Below are positions 60,109-64,000 of a DNA stretch of 64,000 bases, piece after piece. Made by a program: the position numbers and the translations under genes. This DNA is from Stictocephala bisonia. Its lineage: Eukaryota; Arthropoda; Insecta; Hemiptera; Membracidae. Location of the stretch: NCBI GenBank assembly GCA_035578905.1, contig JAQJVL010000286.1, forward strand, positions 124,001 to 188,000, in the 5' to 3' direction. How positions within the stretch are numbered: position 1 is the stretch's first letter; each line of letters starts with the position of its first letter. Below the pieces are notes generated by a model. The model was given only the letters and a program-made list of their open reading frames with translations. It made no database searches and was not told the origin of the DNA.

Positions 60109-63100
60109 AATACTAGTAGCACACTAAAAATACATTATACTCGTATACTGGTGACGAATAGCAGGTAGTTTCCATAATACTAGTAGCACACTAAGAATAC
60201 ATTATACTCGTATACTGGTGACGAATAGCTAGTAGTTTCCATAATACTAGTAGCACACTAACAATACATTATACTCGTATACTGGTGACGAATAGCTAGT
60301 AGTTTCCATAATACTAGTAGCACACTAACAATACATTATACTCGTATACTGGTGACGAATAGCAGGTAGTTTCCATAATACTAGTAGCACACTAACAATA
60401 CATTATACTCGTATACTGGTGACGAATAGCTAGTAGTTTCCATAATACTAGTAGCACACTAACAATACATTATACTCGTATACTGGTGACGAATAGCAGG
60501 TAGTTTCCATAATACTAGTAGCACACTAAGAATACATTATACTCGTATACTGGTGACGAATAGCTAGTAGTTTCCATAATACTAGTAGCACACTAAGAAT
60601 ACATTATACTCGTATACTGGTGACGAATAGCTAGTAGTTTCCATAATACTAGTAGCACACTAAGAATACATTGTACTCGTATACTGGTGACGAATAGCTA
60701 GTAGTTTCCATAATACTAGTAGCACAGTAAAGACACGTTATACTCGTATACTGGTGACGAATAGCTAGTAATTTCCATAATACTAGTAGCACACTAAGAA
60801 TACATTGTACTCGTATACTGGTGACGAATAGCTAGTAGTTTTCATAATACTAGTAGCACACTAAAGACACGTTATACTCGTATACTGGTGACAAATAGCA
60901 GGTAGTTTCCATAATACTAGTAGCACACTATGAATACATTATACTCGTATACTGGTGACGAATAGCAGGTAGTTTCCATAATACTAGTAGCACACTAAGA
61001 ATACATTGTACTCGTATACTGGTGACGAATAGCTAGTAGTTTCCATAATACTAGTAGCACACTAAGAATACATTGTACTCGTATACTGGTGACGAATAGC
61101 TAGTAGTTTCCATAATACTAGTAGCACACTAAAGACACGTTATACTCGTATACTGGTGACGAATAGCTAGTAGTTTCCATAATACTAGTAGCACACTAAA
61201 GACACGTTATACTCGTATACTGGTGACGAATGGCTAGTAGTTTTCATAATACTAGTAGCACACTATAGACACGTTATACTCGTATACTGGTGACGAATAG
61301 CTAGTAGTTTCCATAATACTAGTAGCACACTAAGAATACATTGTACTCGTATACTGGTGACGAATAGCTAGTAGTTTCCATAATACTAGTAGCACACTAA
61401 AGACACGTTATACTCGTATACTGGTGACGAATAGCTAGTAGTTTCCATAATAATAGTAGCACACTAAAGTCACGTTATACTCGTATACTGGTGACGAATG
61501 GCTAGTAGTTTCCATAATACTAGTAGCACACTAAGAGTACATTGTACACGTATACTGGTGACGAATAGCTAGTAGTTTCCATAATACTAGTAGCACACTA
61601 AGGACACGTTATACTCGTATACTGGTGACGAATAGCTAGTAGTTTCCATAATACTAGTAGCACACTAAGAGTACATTGTACACGTATACTGGTGACGAAT
61701 AGCTAGTAGTTTCCATAATACTAGTAGCACACTAAGAATACATTGTACACGTATACTGGTGACGAATGGCTAGTAGTTTCCATAATACTAGTAGCACACT
61801 AAGAATACATTGTACTCGTATACTGGTGACGAATGGCTAGTAGTTTCCATAATACTAGTAGCACACTAAGAGTACATTGTACACGTATACTGGTGACGAA
61901 TAGCTAGTAGTTTCCATAATACTAGTAGCACACTAAGAGTACATTGTACACGTATACTGGTGACGAATAGCTAGTAGTTTCCATAATACTAGTAGCACAC
62001 TAAGAATACATTGTACTCGTATACTGGTGACGAATAGCTAGTAGTTTCCATAATACTAGTAGCACACTAAGAATACATTGTACTTGTATACTGGTGACGA
62101 ATGGCTAGTAGTTTCCATAATACTAGTAGCACACTAAGAGTACATTGTACACGTATACTGGTGACAAATAGCTAGTAGTTTCCATAATACTAGTAGCACA
62201 CTAAAGATACGTTATACTCGTATACTGGTGACAAATGGCTAGTAGTTTTCATAATACTAGTAGCACACTAAAGACACGTTATACTCGTATACTGGTGACG
62301 AATAGCTAGTAGTTTCCATAATACTAGTAGCACACTAAGAATACATTGTACTTGTATACTGGTGACGAATAGCTAGTAGTTTCCATAATACTAGTAGCAC
62401 ACTAATGACACGTTATACTCGTATACTGGTGACGAATAGCTAGTAGTTTCCATAATACTAGTAGCACACTAAGAATACATTGTACTTGTATACTGGTGAC
62501 GAATAGCTAGTAGTTTCCATAATACTAGTAGCACACTAAGAATACATTGTACTTGTATACTGGTGACGAATAGCTAGTAGTTTCCATAATACTAGTAGCA
62601 CACTAAGAATACATTGTACTTGTATACTGGTGACGAATAGCTAGTAGTTTCCATAATACTAGTAGCACACTAAAGATACGTTATACTCGTATACTGGTGA
62701 CAAATGGCTAGTAGTTTTCATAATACTAGTAGCACACTAAAGACACGTTATACTCGTATACTGGTGACGAATAGCTAGTAGTTTCCATAATACTAGTAGC
62801 ACACTAAGGACACGTTATACTCGTATACTGGTGACGAATAGCTAGTAGTTTCCATAATACTAGTAGCACACTAAGGACACGTTATACTCGTATACTGGTG
62901 ACGAATAGCTAGTAGTTTCCATAATACTAGTAGCACACTAAGTACACGTTATACTCGTATACTGGTGACGAATAGCTAGTAGTTTCCATAATACTAGTAG
63001 CACACTAAGGACACGTTATACTCGTATACTGGTGACAAATGGCTAGTAGTTTTCATAATACTAGTAGCACACTAAAGACACGTTATAATCGTATACTGGT

Positions 63101-64000
63101 GACGAATAGCTAGTAGTTTCCATAATACTAGTAGCACACTAAAGACACGTTATACTCGTATACTGGTGACGAATAGCTAGTAGTTTCCATAATACTAGTA
63201 GCACACTAAGGACACGTTATACTCGTATACTGGTGACGAATAGCAGGTAGTTTCCATAATACTAGTAGCACACTAACAATACATTATACTCGTATACTGG
63301 TGACGAATAGCTAGTAGTTTCCATAATACTAGTAGCACACTAACAATACATTATACTCGTATACTGGTGACGAATAGCAGGTAGTTTCCATAATACTAGT
63401 AGCACACTAAGAATACATTATACTCGTATACTGGTGACGAATAGCTAGTAGTTTCCATAATACTAGTAGCACACTAAGAATACATTATACTCGTATACTG
63501 GTGACGAATAGCTAGTAGTTTCCATAATACTAGTAGCACACTAAGAATACATTGTACTCGTATACTGGTGACGAATAGCTAGTAGTTTCCATAATACTAG
63601 TAGCACAGTAAAGACACGTTATACTCGTATACTGGTGACGAATAGCTAGTAATTTCCATAATACTAGTAGCACACTAAGAATACATTGTACTCGTATACT
63701 GGTGACGAATAGCTAGTAGTTTTCATAATACTAGTAGCACACTAAAGACACGTTATACTCGTATACTGGTGACAAATAGCAGGTAGTTTCCATAATACTA
63801 GTAGCACACTATGAATACATTATACTCGTATACTGGTGACGAATAGCAGGTAGTTTCCATAATACTAGTAGCACACTAAGAATACATTGTACTCGTATAC
63901 TGGTGACGAATAGCTAGTAGTTTCCATAATACTAGTAGCACACTAAGAATACATTGTACTCGTATACTGGTGACGAATAGCTAGTAGTTTCCATAATACT
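60109..64000. repeat. 67-bp satellite array, about 58 copies, runs off the window
   Basis: Unit: CCATAATACTAGTAGCACAC, TAAGAATACATTATACTCGT, ATACTGGTGACGAATAGCTA, GTAGTTT. Main variants alternate between AGAATACATTGTAC and AAGACACGTTATAC, and between AGCTAGTAG and AGCAGGTAG. A block starting near 60324 recurs near 63205 with an offset of exactly 2881 bp (43 units). Confidence 0.98.

Noticed and set aside
60109..64000. Centromere or telomere
   Set aside because: No telomeric motif is present. Several different short satellites of a few kb each, with a normal exon between them, fit intronic or intergenic arrays better than a centromere.

Overview
This window looks like gene-poor, intron-like DNA from a large, AT-rich arthropod genome, most likely an insect. 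The one clear host coding feature is a single 357-bp exon on the minus strand (36395-36751). It encodes the N-terminal/S1 part of a small-conductance Ca2+-activated K+ channel (SK), with canonical splice sites and phase 0 at both ends. Its conserved block reads like the insect SK protein. No other SK exon was recognised, so much of the 64 kb is probably intron sequence of this gene. There is no sign of bacterial operons, CRISPR or rRNA.

The rest is repeats. (1) Long tandem arrays: about 95-bp (1-405), 65-bp GC-rich (4509-5416), 112-bp (7807-8559), about 27-bp (29657-30366), 38-bp (34321-35690), 195-bp higher-order (41790-42770), 112-bp (46041-46378), 92-bp (48380-53884), 41-bp (55361-55648) and 67-bp (60109 to the window end). 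(2) One 36-bp C/G-rich minisatellite family that recurs at five separate loci (about 3.95, 8.75, 23.1, 39.55 and 57.8 kb). (3) Decayed transposons: LINE reverse-transcriptase remnants (1.3, 21.1, 47.0 kb), a mariner/Tc1-like transposase split by a 1.09-kb insertion (23.3-25.2 kb), at least four tRNA-derived SINE families, and a small MITE-like element (7.05 kb).

The most interesting theme is a set of four inverted-repeat ('foldback') insertions at 8560-9256, 15940-17834, 21926-22179 and 31034-32255. Each lies between a perfect 13-16 bp target-site duplication. Each has inverted terminal arms with a short extension at one end only. Each carries, in its arms, a complete or decayed hammerhead-ribozyme-like motif (CTGANGA / stem II / GAAA). 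In three of them the GAA is followed by a self-complementary stem III (ACGT, ATCGAT or ACCGGT). The 15.9-17.8 kb copy contains Penelope-like (PLE) reverse transcriptase (YVDD) and GIY-YIG endonuclease coding remnants, which identifies the group. The others appear to be non-autonomous relatives without coding sequence. One carries the 36-bp minisatellite as its cargo and landed inside a pre-existing 112-bp tandem array, which suggests a way the minisatellite family could have dispersed.

All homology statements come from reading translations and motifs by eye. No database search was possible.
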